Below, piece by piece: positions 1-10,500 of a DNA stretch of 49,495 nucleotides (positions within the stretch are counted from its first letter, which is position 1; the number at the start of each line of letters is the position of its first letter). The translations under genes were made by a program, and so were the position numbers. The stretch comes from Rhodospirillales bacterium. Its GTDB lineage: Bacteria > Pseudomonadota > Alphaproteobacteria > JAJFIK01. Location: NCBI GenBank assembly GCA_021775005.1, contig JAJFIK010000035.1, positions 1 to 49,495 of the forward strand. The letters run 5' to 3'. Under the pieces are notes generated by a model. The model saw nothing but the letters and a program-made list of their open reading frames with translations. It was not told where the DNA came from and did not search any database.

Positions 1-242
1 CCGCCGAGCATGACATGGGGCAGGCGCTCAAGCTGGGTTTTCACTGCGGCTTCTATATGGGGATGGCGATAGCCGTGCACCGTGGTCCACCAACTTGAAA
101 CCCCGTCGATAAGCTCCCGCCCGCCTTCGAGGCGCAAGCGCACGCCGTCTGCCGATGCTATGGGCACCGGCGCGGGCGTTGTTTTCATTTGGGTATAGGG
201 CAGCCAGATGTGCTCAAGGCCACGGGTGAGCCAGCCGTTCAC
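1..242 (-). CDS. bioA: Adenosylmethionine-8-amino-7-oxononanoate aminotransferase, N-terminal part
   Basis: The first 80 codons of BioA are present and the gene runs off the left edge. BioA is the PLP-dependent enzyme that converts KAPA to DAPA in biotin synthesis, using S-adenosylmethionine as amino donor. The visible peptide carries the family's N-terminal signature: HIWLPYTQM, then a [10 protein letters not shown] turn, then [18 protein letters not shown], which lines the active site. The start is a GTG whose bases overlap the bioB stop (GTGA at 239-242), so the gene is translationally coupled to bioB. The PLP lysine lies outside the window. Confidence 0.93.
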   Translation of the reverse strand, partial: MNGWLTRGLEHIWLPYTQMKTTPAPVPIASADGVRLRLEGGRELIDGVSSWWTTVHGYRHPHIEAAVKTQLERLPHVMLG

Positions 243-1279
243 TCGGCGGCATCCGCATGATTGGGGGCAGGCTTACCGGGAACTTCATGGGCGCTAGGGT
301 TGGTGTGAGCATCCATGGAGCGAAGCCCGAGCCGCTCAATCAGAACATCATCATGGGTTTTGCCGGGGTTGGATGTGGTGAGCAGCTTCTCGCCCACAAA
401 TATGGAATTGGCACCTGCAAGAAAACACAGCGCCTGCATTTCATCGCTCATGTTTTCGCGGCCGGCAGAAAGACGCACCACGGATTTTGGCATCATGATC
501 CGTGCAACCGCGATCATGCGCGCAAACTCCACGGGGTGAAGCTCGTCAGATTGCCCCAGCGGCGTGCCCGTGGTCGGCATCAATGCATTGATAGGAACGC
601 TTTGCGGATGCTCAGGCAAATTGGCCAGCGCCATAAGCATACCCACGCGATCGCTGTCTTGCTCACCCATGCCGACTATACCGCCGCAACACACATTCAT
701 GCCGGCATTGCGCACGCGCTCCAATGTGTCGAGGCGGTCTTGAAACACCCGCGTGCTGATGACTTTGTCATAGTACTCCGGTGAGGTATCGATGTTGTGA
801 TTGTAGTAATCAAGGCCTGCGTCGCGCAGCTTTGTCGTCTGGTCATCGGAAAGCATGCCAAGGGTCATGCAGGTTTCCATGCCCATGGCTTTGACCCCTT
901 TGATCATGGCGCAGACCGCAGCCATGTCGCGATCTTTGGGTTCGCGCCAGGCCGCCCCCATGCAGAACCGCGTGGCGCCGCCATCTTTGGCTTTCTGCGC
1001 TTCGCTGAGCACCGCTTCCACCTGCATAAGTTTGGATGCCTTGAGGCCAGTATCGAATGAGGCCGATTGATTGCAATAGCCGCAGTCTTCCGGGCAGCCG
1101 CCGGTTTTGATGGAAAGCAATTGCGAGAATTGCACTTCATTGGCATCAAAGTGGGCGCGATGCACGGTTTGCGCCGCGAAAATGAGGTCGTTGAAGGGCT
1201 GGGTAAAAAGCCCCTCAACCTCATCCCGGGTCCAATTGTGGCGGGGCTCAGTCTCAGAAAATTGGGGGTAAATGGTCAT
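239..1279 (-). CDS. bioB: Biotin synthase
   Basis: This radical-SAM enzyme inserts sulfur into dethiobiotin in the last step of biotin synthesis. The protein is 346 aa, the same length as E. coli BioB. The radical-SAM cluster motif CPEDCGYC places its cysteines at residues 62, 66 and 69. Conserved barrel segments follow, including [13 protein letters not shown] and the RLSAGRENM stretch near the C-terminus that includes the auxiliary-cluster arginine. I chose the ATG at 1279 because MTIYPQF leads into the usual BioB N-terminus and a GACGGGA Shine-Dalgarno-like run lies just upstream; an in-frame extension to 1378 is possible but looks non-native. It is the first gene of a bioB-bioA operon. 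I saw no BioR-type TTATCTATAA box or obvious BirA site upstream. Confidence 0.96.
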   Translation of the reverse strand: MTIYPQFSETEPRHNWTRDEVEGLFTQPFNDLIFAAQTVHRAHFDANEVQFSQLLSIKTGGCPEDCGYCNQSASFDTGLKASKLMQVEAVLSEAQKAKDGGATRFCMGAAWREPKDRDMAAVCAMIKGVKAMGMETCMTLGMLSDDQTTKLRDAGLDYYNHNIDTSPEYYDKVISTRVFQDRLDTLERVRNAGMNVCCGGIVGMGEQDSDRVGMLMALANLPEHPQSVPINALMPTTGTPLGQSDELHPVEFARMIAVARIMMPKSVVRLSAGRENMSDEMQALCFLAGANSIFVGEKLLTTSNPGKTHDDVLIERLGLRSMDAHTNPSAHEVPGKPAPNHADAAE

Positions 1280-1420
1280 GACATTCCCGTCTGGGGTGAT
1301 CGAATTTTGGCGGCAGTCTTCCCCGGCGGGTGGGGCGGGGTCAAGGGCTGCGCCACTCTGGGGGTTGGCAGCCCTCAAGGACTTGATTTTGAGGCACTGA
1401 CGTTGGAATGTTCGTCATTA

Positions 1421-1442
1421 AGCCCGGGGAGAAATCCGGGCT
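1421..1442. terminator. GC-rich hairpin between bioB and the first S9 peptidase
   Basis: AGCCCGG (1421-1427) and CCGGGCT (1436-1442) form a perfect 7-bp stem with an 8-nt loop in the gap between two divergent genes. No T-run follows on either strand. It could therefore be a regulatory hairpin in the leader of either gene rather than a terminator. Confidence 0.3.
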
Positions 1443-1481
1443 GGCTGGGCCGAGCTAATCAAATATTTGGGGGACTAAGTC

Positions 1482-3440
1482 ATGGCTCTTTTTCTGAACC
1501 GCGCTTTGAGCGTGGGCACCGCTGTTTTTCTGTCGATTTTTGCTGTTTCCGCACAGGCGCAAACGCCGCCACCGGCTGAGGCGTTTCGTTGGCAAATCCG
1601 CGATGTGGAGCTTTCACCGGATGGGCGCTATCTGAGTATGATCCAACCCTATCAAGGACGCACCGCGCTGGTGGTTTATCCTATGGCCGGCGGTGAGCCG
1701 ACGTTGATTGAGCCGGGCCAGCGGGGCCGGACTGAGAACCTCGAAGTCAGTCGTCACTTTTGGTCGGGCAATGATCGCATCGTAGTCGCCGTCAACTGGA
1801 ATGATCACTACGTATCGCGACGTAGCAACTTTCGACTGGAGCAAACAAGACTTTTGTCAGTGCGGCCAGATGGAACGGACGTTCAGGTTCTTTTTGAGAC
1901 TCGCCAAGAACAGGAATACAACATCGCGCGTGAGTCTGCGATTATTGACGATCTCGAATTTGACGACGACCACATTCTCGTCGAGTTGAGAGATTGTGGC
2001 ATCGCCGTTTGTGTCGCAACCGCGCACAAAGTGAATATCATAACCGGCCGGTCGTTGACGATGGCGCGTGGTGGCCCCGACACCAGATACTTTATCACAA
2101 ATTCGATTGGTGAAGTCATCGGTAGACAGGACATTGATGACGGTGTTTATCGCATCTATACGCGTGATCCGGGTGATGTTGATTGGACACAGATCGTGTC
2201 CAGACCAAGATTTGATAATGGGCGCGAGAATACAATCTCACCGATCGCGGTTGTTGATGGTCTTCTTTATATGCGCTCAGACCATGAAGGACGCGACGGC
2301 ATTTACCGTTTACCAATAGAGGGCGGGGAGTTCGAGCGAGTTTACCTACACGACTCAGTAGATGCAGGCTCACTTTGGGTTGATGACGAAAATGATCGGA
2401 TTCGGCGGGTGACTGCAACGGTCCATCAACCAGAGTACATCTATTTTGACGAAGAATATGAGGCCAGAGTCAATCGGTACAATCGCCTTGTCCCCGGTGA
2501 ATATGTCGCCATTACTGCCGAGACCGACGACGAAACTCTCCGTGTCCTATATGCCTATGGGCCGAATGACCTGCCGATCTATTACTTGATGGACGATGAA
2601 GCGGGAACCATCAGCGAACTTGGTCAGGTCTATCCGCAGCTAAGTCCGTCAGATCTCGCCCATGTCAGCGTCATCACATACACTGCGCGTGATGGCATGG
2701 AGATCAGCGGCTACCTTGCGCTTCCGCCAGGTCGGACCATCGAAGATGGCCCGTTTCCGTTTGTTATGTATCCCCATGGCGGACCCAATGCTCGCGATAC
2801 CATTATGTTTGACGATTTAAGACAGTTCCTGGCGACACGTGGCTATGCCGTTTTTGCACCCCAGTTCCGCGGCTCACGCGGTTTCGGCAATGAGTTTCTG
2901 CAGGCCGGATTTGAGGAATGGGGCGGCGCCATGCAGAACGACCTAACCGATGGCACGCAGTACCTTATCGATCAAGGCATCGTTGATCCGGGCCGCATGT
3001 GCATTGTGGGTTGGAGCTATTCTGCCTATGCAGCGGTAATGGCTGGTATCGATACGCCGGACCTTTACAATTGTGCTGTGGGTATCAACGGCGTTTATGA
3101 CCTGCCACGATTGCTGGGTGATCTCACTACGAATAGAGCTTGGGAAACGCTGAGGTTTTGGCGAGCCACTATGGGAAGCAACAATTCAGAGCTTGCTCGC
3201 GTGTCACCAAATCGCCGTGCGGATGAGATTCATATTCCCATATTGATTCTTGCTAGTGAAGAAGACCCGGTTGCGCCTTATGAGGAGAGCCGCCGCATGA
3301 TTCAGTCACTGCGTCAGGCCAATGTGCCTCACGAATCTCATATCTATGAGTATGGCAATCACTCGTTGGATTATCGTCCCAATCGGGTGGACGCGTACAA
3401 TCGCGTGGAACAGTTCCTCGCCGCGCACATCAACAACTAG
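1482..3440 (+). CDS. Secreted S9-family prolyl oligopeptidase-type serine peptidase
   Basis: The 652-aa protein begins with a Sec signal peptide (residues 1-27, ending AQAQ), so it should act in the periplasm or outside the cell. Residues from about 30 to 390 are a beta-propeller, with SPDGRYLSM near the start and several WSGNDR-like blades. The C-terminal alpha/beta-hydrolase domain carries the expected triad: Ser512 in GWSYSAYA, Asp595 in SEEDP and His627 in GNHSLDY. The oxyanion-side motif YPHGGPNARD is also present. This is the organisation of dipeptidyl or acylaminoacyl peptidases of family S9. Residues after the nucleophile are SAY rather than the common GGY, a mild deviation. The next gene is a paralogue with the same layout. 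The exact peptide substrate cannot be read from the sequence. Confidence 0.9.
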   Translation: MALFLNRALSVGTAVFLSIFAVSAQAQTPPPAEAFRWQIRDVELSPDGRYLSMIQPYQGRTALVVYPMAGGEPTLIEPGQRGRTENLEVSRHFWSGNDRIVVAVNWNDHYVSRRSNFRLEQTRLLSVRPDGTDVQVLFETRQEQEYNIARESAIIDDLEFDDDHILVELRDCGIAVCVATAHKVNIITGRSLTMARGGPDTRYFITNSIGEVIGRQDIDDGVYRIYTRDPGDVDWTQIVSRPRFDNGRENTISPIAVVDGLLYMRSDHEGRDGIYRLPIEGGEFERVYLHDSVDAGSLWVDDENDRIRRVTATVHQPEYIYFDEEYEARVNRYNRLVPGEYVAITAETDDETLRVLYAYGPNDLPIYYLMDDEAGTISELGQVYPQLSPSDLAHVSVITYTARDGMEISGYLALPPGRTIEDGPFPFVMYPHGGPNARDTIMFDDLRQFLATRGYAVFAPQFRGSRGFGNEFLQAGFEEWGGAMQNDLTDGTQYLIDQGIVDPGRMCIVGWSYSAYAAVMAGIDTPDLYNCAVGINGVYDLPRLLGDLTTNRAWETLRFWRATMGSNNSELARVSPNRRADEIHIPILILASEEDPVAPYEESRRMIQSLRQANVPHESHIYEYGNHSLDYRPNRVDAYNRVEQFLAAHINN

Positions 3441-3466
3441 CATAGAGTTGATCGGGAAATTTGATC

Positions 3467-3505
3467 GCCCGCCCCGTCACATTGTTGATAGGGCGGGCAA
3501 TTTTG
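3467..3505 (+). terminator. Rho-independent terminator after the first S9 peptidase
   Basis: GCCCGCCC (3467-3474) pairs perfectly with GGGCGGGC (3491-3498), with a 16-nt loop and the T-rich tail AATTTTG. It sits 27 nt after the stop codon, so the two S9 genes probably have separate transcripts. Confidence 0.7.
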
Positions 3506-3578
3506 TACGCGAAAAGGTTGTGTCAGGGGTGATCGCCAACTAATCTGACCTATCGGTTTGGGACGTCAGGATGCGAAG

Positions 3579-5528
3579 ATGATGATGCGGTTTATTGTGA
3601 GCGCGGCGATGATTGTCTTCACCAGTGCTTCAAACAGTTTTGCGCAAACAACGCCCCCCGGGCCCGGCGACTTTGTTGCCGAATTTACCAACGTCAGAAT
3701 CTCACCGGATGGTGAGCACGTGGCCACCATTCGGCCTTTTCAGGGTCGCAGCGCCCTCGTCATTTATCGTTTTGATGATCCACCGGCGAGCGGCGGTGAG
3801 GAAGTAATCGCCATTCCTTCCGGCGATGATGTTGAGATTAGCAATTACATGTGGGCGAGCAATGATCGCCTGCTCATTCAGGCCGGGTTTTCGTTTGAGA
3901 ATCCCCAAAGTTTGTTTGAAAGAATTGATGATCCATCCGGGCCGCAGCTCATATCAATTGGATTCGATGGCTCCGGTCCCATTGTGCTTGGCGACTATGG
4001 CCTTGGGAATGTTGCTAACCGCCTGCCCAATGATCCAGATCATGTATTGATCGTCGCGCCGCCAGCAGGTAACCGCGCATCGTACAACAATGCGCCGCGC
4101 CTTTATCACGTCAGCATAAGTACGGGGCAGCATGAAGCTATTCGGGCTGGCCGAATCGAAAGTGGGTTTATTTGGACCAATCAGTCAGGTCGTATCGGTA
4201 TGATGACCGATCTCAACTACGAGGGCATTAGGCTAATATATTGGCGCGCTCTGGGCGGGGGGTGGCGGCGCATATACCGGCAACGAAATGAGATTGGATC
4301 CTTTCTTGAGCCCTTGCGCCTTCTCAACGGCGGAAACAATGTCTATCTGATCTCTAATCACGAAGGGCGGAGGGGGCTTTATGTCATTCGGCCTGATCAG
4401 AGTAACGACATGGAGCGCGTGTTTCTGCACGATACCTACGACGCTTCAGGACTAGGATACAATCCGCTGGCAGACCAGGCGACTTACGCCACTTATGTCG
4501 GAGATTTTCCTCAACGAGTATACTTTGACAATGAGCATGAGTCTCTCGACAGGCGGGCAACAGTGGCATTGCCTGGCACTTATGTATTTGCAACCGACTC
4601 AAATGATGCTGGCACGCGTTATGTTTTCACTACAGGAGGAGCGGGGCATCCGACACAATACTATCTCTATGATACAGAAGTTGATCAATATCGCATGTTC
4701 GCGCTTTCCTATCCGTCATTGTCGGACGATCAGATGGCGCGCGTTGAAGCCATGCAATATGCAGCGCGAGACGGCTTAGTCATATCAGGCTATTTGGCAT
4801 TCCCTACTAACCTGGGGGATGGACCGCATCCGGTCATTGTATTTCCACATGATGGGCCAGCAGCTCGCGATACCATGGCATTTGACCGCTTGCGACAGTT
4901 TTTCGCGACGCGAGGTTATGTTGTGTTTCAGCCGAACTTTCGTGGATCAACAGGCTTTGGAAACGAGTTCCTCCAAGCTGGGTGGGAACAATGGGGCCGC
5001 GGTATGCAGGATGATATTACCGACGGTGTGCGCCATCTCATCGCCCAAGGCATCGCCGACCCGGACCGTATTTGCATTGCCGGGTGGTCCTATGGGGCCT
5101 ATGCCGCGCTTCTTGGAGCGGCGACAACCCCGGAGCTCTATCGTTGCGCCATTGGCATTAATGGCGTTTATGACGTCGAACAGCTAAGTAACCCACGAAG
5201 CTCACGATATTCAGATGTTGTCCAATTTGATTGGGATAATTATCTCGGAGACAATATCTATAGTCTTGAGGCGCAACGCGAAATCTCACCGCGCTATCGC
5301 GCTGATGACATCACAGTGCCCATATTGATCATTGCTTCAGAGCAAGACCCTCAAGCGCGGGTTGCCCATTCAGAAGACATGATTGTCGCCTTGCGCGAAG
5401 CGGGTGTGCCGCACGAAAGTCGCATATTTGAAGCGGGCAATCACTCATTGAACTACGGCCCGTCCTGGCAAGAAACCCTTGAGCTTGTGGAAGCCTTCTT
5501 GGAGCAAAACCTCCCCACCACTCACTGA
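3579..5528 (+). CDS. Secreted S9-family serine peptidase, paralogue of the preceding gene
   Basis: The protein is 649 aa from the ATG at 3579, which sits behind an AGGA ribosome-binding site. A TTG at 3558 in the same frame would add seven charged residues before the signal peptide and is less likely. The signal peptide ends SNSFAQ. A beta-propeller fills the first ~390 residues, and the catalytic domain shows Ser504 in GWSYGAYA, Asp590 in SEQDP and His622 in GNHSLNY. Domain order and many motifs match the upstream gene (RISPDGEHVATIRPFQGR, PHDGPAARDTM, RGSTGFGNEFLQAGW), so the pair arose by tandem duplication followed by strong divergence of the propellers. The nearby bioF begins 38 nt later, so read-through into the biotin genes is possible. 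Substrate unknown. Confidence 0.9.
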   Translation: MMMRFIVSAAMIVFTSASNSFAQTTPPGPGDFVAEFTNVRISPDGEHVATIRPFQGRSALVIYRFDDPPASGGEEVIAIPSGDDVEISNYMWASNDRLLIQAGFSFENPQSLFERIDDPSGPQLISIGFDGSGPIVLGDYGLGNVANRLPNDPDHVLIVAPPAGNRASYNNAPRLYHVSISTGQHEAIRAGRIESGFIWTNQSGRIGMMTDLNYEGIRLIYWRALGGGWRRIYRQRNEIGSFLEPLRLLNGGNNVYLISNHEGRRGLYVIRPDQSNDMERVFLHDTYDASGLGYNPLADQATYATYVGDFPQRVYFDNEHESLDRRATVALPGTYVFATDSNDAGTRYVFTTGGAGHPTQYYLYDTEVDQYRMFALSYPSLSDDQMARVEAMQYAARDGLVISGYLAFPTNLGDGPHPVIVFPHDGPAARDTMAFDRLRQFFATRGYVVFQPNFRGSTGFGNEFLQAGWEQWGRGMQDDITDGVRHLIAQGIADPDRICIAGWSYGAYAALLGAATTPELYRCAIGINGVYDVEQLSNPRSSRYSDVVQFDWDNYLGDNIYSLEAQREISPRYRADDITVPILIIASEQDPQARVAHSEDMIVALREAGVPHESRIFEAGNHSLNYGPSWQETLELVEAFLEQNLPTTH

Positions 5529-5566
5529 GCTTGGCGCGGCGCGTCAGCTCCGCTACAAAGGCCCCC

Positions 5567-6733
5567 ATGTTCAAATCTTTGACCGCCTTCGCATCGGATC
5601 AGCTTGCGGCGCTTGAAGCGCGGCGGCAGCGGCGGCGGCTTGCGTCAACTGATCGTCATGACTCGATTCATGTGCGGCGCGGCGGCCGTGCGCTGGTTTC
5701 ATTTTGTTGTAACGATTATCTCAATCTCTCAGCTCATGGGGCGGTGAAAGCGGCAGCCGCAGTGGCCATTGAGCGCTTTGGCGCGGGCGCAGGCGCGTCG
5801 CGTCTTGTCACTGGTGATCACCCCTTGCTGGGGGAGCTTGAGCGCGCCCTGGCCACGTTTAAGGATACCGAGGATGCCGTCGTCTTTGGCTCCGGCTATC
5901 TGGCGAATCTTGGCATCATCCCCGCCGTCATGGGAAGTGGCGATCTCATTTTGGTGGATGAGCTTTCTCATGCTTGCATTTTGGGGGGCGCGCGTCTTTC
6001 GGGGGCACAGGAACTTCGCTTTCACCACAATGACATGGCGCATCTTGAGACCTTGTTGGACCAGCACCGCAGTAGTGTGCGCCACGCGCTCATTGTTACC
6101 GATGGGGTTTTCAGCATGGATGGGGACCTCGCTGCCCTGCCGCAGATCATTGAGCTTGCGCAAAAGTTTGACGCTTGGGTGATGACCGACGACGCCCACG
6201 GGCTTGGCACTATTGGCGGCGGAGTTGGCTGCAGCAATGCCTTCACCGCGCCGCTTCAGCCAGAGCTGCAAATGGGTACGCTTTCCAAAGCGCTTGGCTC
6301 TTACGGCGGTTATCTTTGCGCCAGCCAGGCGGTTTGCGAATTGGTGCGCAATCGTGCCCGCACATTTGTGTACTCAACGGGCCTGCCGCCTGCATCAGCA
6401 GCGGCGGCACTTGCGGCTCTGGAGATTGTGCGCAGCGACGTCGCGCTTTGCGCCAAGCCAACCGCGCAGGCCGCAAGGTTTTGCGAAGCCTTGGGGCTAC
6501 CGGCGCCCCAAAGCCCCATCGTACCGCTGGTGCTGGGGGATGAGCAATCAGCCCTCCACGCCAGCGCCGCGCTTGAGGACGCAGGATTTCTCGTCACCGC
6601 CATTCGCCCCCCGACAGTGCCGGCGGGAACCGCGCGACTGCGCTTTACCTTCACGGCGGCGCACACGGATGCGGAAATTGATCGGCTCGCAGGCGAAGTG
6701 GCCAAGCTGCATCTCTCCGTTGCCGCGGAATAA
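5567..6733 (+). CDS. bioF: 8-amino-7-oxononanoate synthase
   Basis: This PLP-dependent alpha-oxoamine synthase condenses pimeloyl-thioester with L-alanine to give KAPA, the first biotin-ring intermediate. The protein is 388 aa, normal for the family. Visible signatures are FCCNDYLNLS near the N-terminus, GAGASRLVTGDHPLLGELE, the aspartate-containing VMTDDAHGLGTIG and the PLP lysine Lys241 in GTLSKALGSYGGY. I chose the ATG at 5567, preceded by AAAGG; a TTG at 5531 would add 12 residues. It is followed 3 nt later by bioD, a clear operon. The upstream S9 gene ends 38 nt before, so the two may be co-transcribed. Confidence 0.95.
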   Translation: MFKSLTAFASDQLAALEARRQRRRLASTDRHDSIHVRRGGRALVSFCCNDYLNLSAHGAVKAAAAVAIERFGAGAGASRLVTGDHPLLGELERALATFKDTEDAVVFGSGYLANLGIIPAVMGSGDLILVDELSHACILGGARLSGAQELRFHHNDMAHLETLLDQHRSSVRHALIVTDGVFSMDGDLAALPQIIELAQKFDAWVMTDDAHGLGTIGGGVGCSNAFTAPLQPELQMGTLSKALGSYGGYLCASQAVCELVRNRARTFVYSTGLPPASAAAALAALEIVRSDVALCAKPTAQAARFCEALGLPAPQSPIVPLVLGDEQSALHASAALEDAGFLVTAIRPPTVPAGTARLRFTFTAAHTDAEIDRLAGEVAKLHLSVAAE

Positions 6734-6736
6734 GTC

Positions 6737-7429
6737 ATGGCGCAGGCGTTCTTTGTCACTTCATCAGGAACCGACATTGGCAAGACGCTGGTGACTGCGG
6801 CGCTATTGCATCAGGCGCGGGCGGCGGGCATCTCCGTCGCTGGGTTCAAGCCAGTGCTCAGCGGGTTTGACGCAGATAACCCCGATGGCAGCGATGCGGG
6901 GGTGCTACTTCACGCCATGGGCCAAGACATTACGCCGCCGGCCCTTGATGCCATGACGCCGTTTCGTTTTGCCCCGGCGCTCTCTCCCGACATGGCCGCA
7001 AAGCGCGAGGGGCGGACACTGAAGTTTGACGATATTTTGAGTGTGTCTCAGGTCGCCCTGCAAGACGATGCGGAGCTTATCCTCATTGAAGGCGTTGGCG
7101 GTGTGATGGCACCGCTTGATGACACCCACACCGTGCGCGATTGGATCTGCGCTCTTGGCATTCCTGCATTGCTTGTGGTGGGGGGGTATTTGGGCAGCAT
7201 CAGCCACACACTTACCGCTGCCACCGCACTGCAAAATAAAGGTATTTCGATCACGGCGCTGGTGCTGTCAGGGCGGGGGGATTGCCCCGTGCCGCTGCCT
7301 GAAACGGCCGCTGCGATCTCGCGATTTCTACCAGACGTGCGCCAGGTCTTGCTGCCAGACCTTGGCGATAGCCCTCACCCTTGGCAGCGTGCGCCGGACT
7401 TGCTGACTACTTTGATGGCGACCAGATAA
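6737..7429 (+). CDS. bioD: Dethiobiotin synthetase
   Basis: This ATP-dependent carboxylase closes the ureido ring, turning DAPA into dethiobiotin. The protein is 230 aa. The P-loop FVTSSGTDIGKT sits at residues 6-17 in the GTDIGKT form that I recall from alphaproteobacterial BioD proteins. GFKPVLSG carries the substrate-binding lysine, and LILIEGVGGVMAPLDD is the conserved Glu-Gly-Val-Gly-Gly segment. The start lies 3 nt after bioF, so the pair is co-translated. Together with bioB and bioA on the other strand, the window holds bioFDBA. bioC, bioH or another pimeloyl-making system is not seen here. Confidence 0.95.
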   Translation: MAQAFFVTSSGTDIGKTLVTAALLHQARAAGISVAGFKPVLSGFDADNPDGSDAGVLLHAMGQDITPPALDAMTPFRFAPALSPDMAAKREGRTLKFDDILSVSQVALQDDAELILIEGVGGVMAPLDDTHTVRDWICALGIPALLVVGGYLGSISHTLTAATALQNKGISITALVLSGRGDCPVPLPETAAAISRFLPDVRQVLLPDLGDSPHPWQRAPDLLTTLMATR

Positions 7430-7550
7430 AGTTATTCCGCACATCTCGGCCTCATAGCGGTCACAAAAGTGCTGAAATGGGGCAAGATGCTTCCAATCGC
7501 ACAGGCAAGCGGACGCCGGAGGTTCGCCCCGCGTGCAATGGAGGGGTCTC

Positions 7551-10500
7551 ATGCAACGCATATTCGTCATGTTTGTCGCTTTGGCAGTGGTCGCCCTGGC
7601 GGTGATCGGGTTTCTGAGTTATCGCCAAATAGACACCGCCACCGACACCGCCATTGTTGCTCAGACCACCGCCGATGATGGCGCTCAGTCCGTCGCGGCG
7701 GTTGATGATCCCGGCGGCGTTTATGAAGGCCCCGGCGACGCCATCGTCTTCACGCGGCTGCAGGTGGATACTGCCAGCGATGCACCAGAAGCGTGCCTGG
7801 TGTTCTCTGAAGCGCTTGATGACAGCGGCACCACGCGATACGGCGACTACCTTCAATTAGATCCCGATGTAAAACCATCTATGCGCATTGATGGTCCGCT
7901 GCTTTGCTTGGGGGGGCTCTCGTTTAATCAATCCTACCAAGTGACCTTGCGTGAAGGATTGCCAGCGGCGAGCGGCAATCTGATGCCCTTTGATGAACTT
8001 GTGCCGGTGGAGCTGCGCGACCGCCCCGCTGCGGCGGCGTTTAGCGGCGGCGTGATCCTGCCCCGCGATACCGGCGGCGGCATTCCTGTGACCACTGTGA
8101 ACATTGACACGCTTTCCGTTCGTGTGTTGCGCGTGGGTGAGCGCATGTTGGCGCGCCTAAGGCAAGGGCTGGTGGATTCGACGGAACTTTATAGCTACGA
8201 AGCAAGTCAAGTGGGCGACGACCAAGGCGCGTTGATTTGGGAAGGGGAGATGGAAATCGCTTCTGTCGCCAACCAGTCCGTGCGTACTGTATTTCCGCTG
8301 CGCGAGGTCTTGGATGATCAGGAGCCCGGCGCATTTTTGATTCTTGCAGAAGATGCCCGCGAGAGCACATCTGAAAATTCGTATTGGCGCGGCACGGCGG
8401 CCCAATGGATCATCGAGACCGACATCGGGCTTACGACATTTCAGGGTGATGATGGCATCCATGTTTTTGCAAGGGCACTCAGCAGTGCTGACGCCTTGGC
8501 GCAGGTTTCTGTCTCTCTGGTGGCGCGCAACAATGAAGTACTTGGCGCTTATGACACTGATCGTAATGGGGAAGTTCACTTTGAAGGTCCTTTAACGCGC
8601 GGCACAGGTGGCCTTGCCCCTGTCGCAGTGATGGCGCACGGCCCTGATGGGGACTTTACCTATCTCGATTTGCGCCGCCCGGCGTTTGATTTGTCGGATC
8701 GCGGTGTTTCGGGCCGTGCTGTTGCCGGGCCCATTGATGCCTTCCTCTATACCGACCGCGGCATCTATCGCCCCGGCGAAACTGTCGAGTTGATGACACT
8801 GCTGCGGGATCGTCGCGCATCGGCCCTTGATGATGTGCCGCTCACCATTGTTGTGACGCGTCCCGATGGGGTGGAGGTGTCGCGAGAAACTCACGCGGAT
8901 CAAAATGCGGGCGCATTACATACGCCCATTAATCTCTCCGCATCAGCGCCGCGCGGGCAATGGCGCGCGCGCGCCTATGTAGATACGGATGCGGCCCCGG
9001 TGGGCGTGGCGCAGTTTGATGTGCAGGATTTTGTGCCGGAGCGACTTGAGGTTATCGCCACGCCAGCAGCAGATGTGCTGCACGCCGGCAATGACGTCCG
9101 TATCGATGTTACCGCGCGGTTTTTATATGGCGCTCCGGCAGCTGGTATGGGCGGGGAAGCGGAGCTGCGTCTCACGCGCGACGCGGACCCCTTTGAAGGC
9201 TATGCTGAGTTCAGCTTTGGCCGCGTGGAAGAACGCCTTGATGCAGAACTGTGGCCGCTGTCCATGCCGCTCACAGATGCCAATGGATCAACAACTGCTA
9301 CGGGGTCGCTAAGAAACCTCCCTCAATCCACCGCGCCGCTGAAAGGCACCGCGCGCATTGCGGTTTTTGAACCCGGCGGCCGTGCCACGCAGGCTTTGGC
9401 AGAGGTGCAGATTCGCACACGGGCGTCCTACATCGGCATTCGCTCGGCATTTGAAGGTCGTTATGTGCGCTCCGGTAGTGAAGCTGCATTTGAGTTTGTC
9501 TCACTTGATGATAACGGCGCGCGCACCGCCCTTGACGCCGTCTCTTGGCAGATCGTGCGCGAAGTTGTGAATTATCAATGGTACGAAGTGGATGGCCAAT
9601 GGCGCTATGAGCGCATCGTCCGCGACCGCGCCATTGATGCAGGCACGTTGCAAACCAGTGCCGCTGAGATTGCGCGGGTGACCGATACGTTGCCTTGGGG
9701 CACCTATCGCCTCATCGCCGAAGACGCCAATGGGGAAGCTGAAGCCTCTGTACGTTTTTATGTGGGTTGGTGGGGCGCTGCATCGGAGGATCGTCCGGAT
9801 CAACTGATAGTGACCTCTGGCGCAAGCACTTACGGCATTGGCGACACGGCAGCCATTACCATTCGCCCTGCGGTGGCGGGGCCGGCAACCATTGTCGTTG
9901 CCACCGATCACGTCATTGAAACGCGGCACGTAGATGTTCCCGCAGACGGGCTTAGTGTTGAATTGCCTGTGTCCGAGGAATGGGGTGCGGGCGCTTATGT
10001 GCTCGTAACGCATTATCGCGCCCTTGATGAAGGCGATCCGCGCAGCCCGGTGCGATCGGTGGGCCTTACTTGGCTTGAAGTTGATCACGCCGATCGCTTG
10101 CTGGACATTAGCCTGGATGCGCCAGACATCGTCACGCCTCAACAAACTCTGAGGTTTCCTGTTGCCGTCAGCGGCGCAGGACGAGGCCAAGTCTTCCTAA
10201 CAGTTGCCGCTGTTGATCAAGGGATCTTGCAACTAACACGATTTAGCTCCCCCGATCCTGTGGATCACTACTTTGGCAAGCGACGGTTGGGTGTGGATAT
10301 GCGCGACGACTATGGGCGACTTATCCGCGATACCTCCGGACAGTTTGGACCTATTCGCTCTGGAGGTGACAGTGCCTTTGGTGGTGCCGGGTTGGCTGTA
10401 GTACCCACGCGCACAGTGGCGCTCTTTTCTGGGCTGGTAACGCTTGATCGCAATGGGGCGGGCGAAGTGACGCTGATTATCCCCGACTTTGCAGGTGAGT

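Noticed and set aside
1482-5528. Tandem S9 peptidases as lasso-peptide isopeptidases
   Set aside because: Lasso isopeptidases are S9 proteins, but no precursor, B/C maturation genes or dedicated receptor lies nearby.
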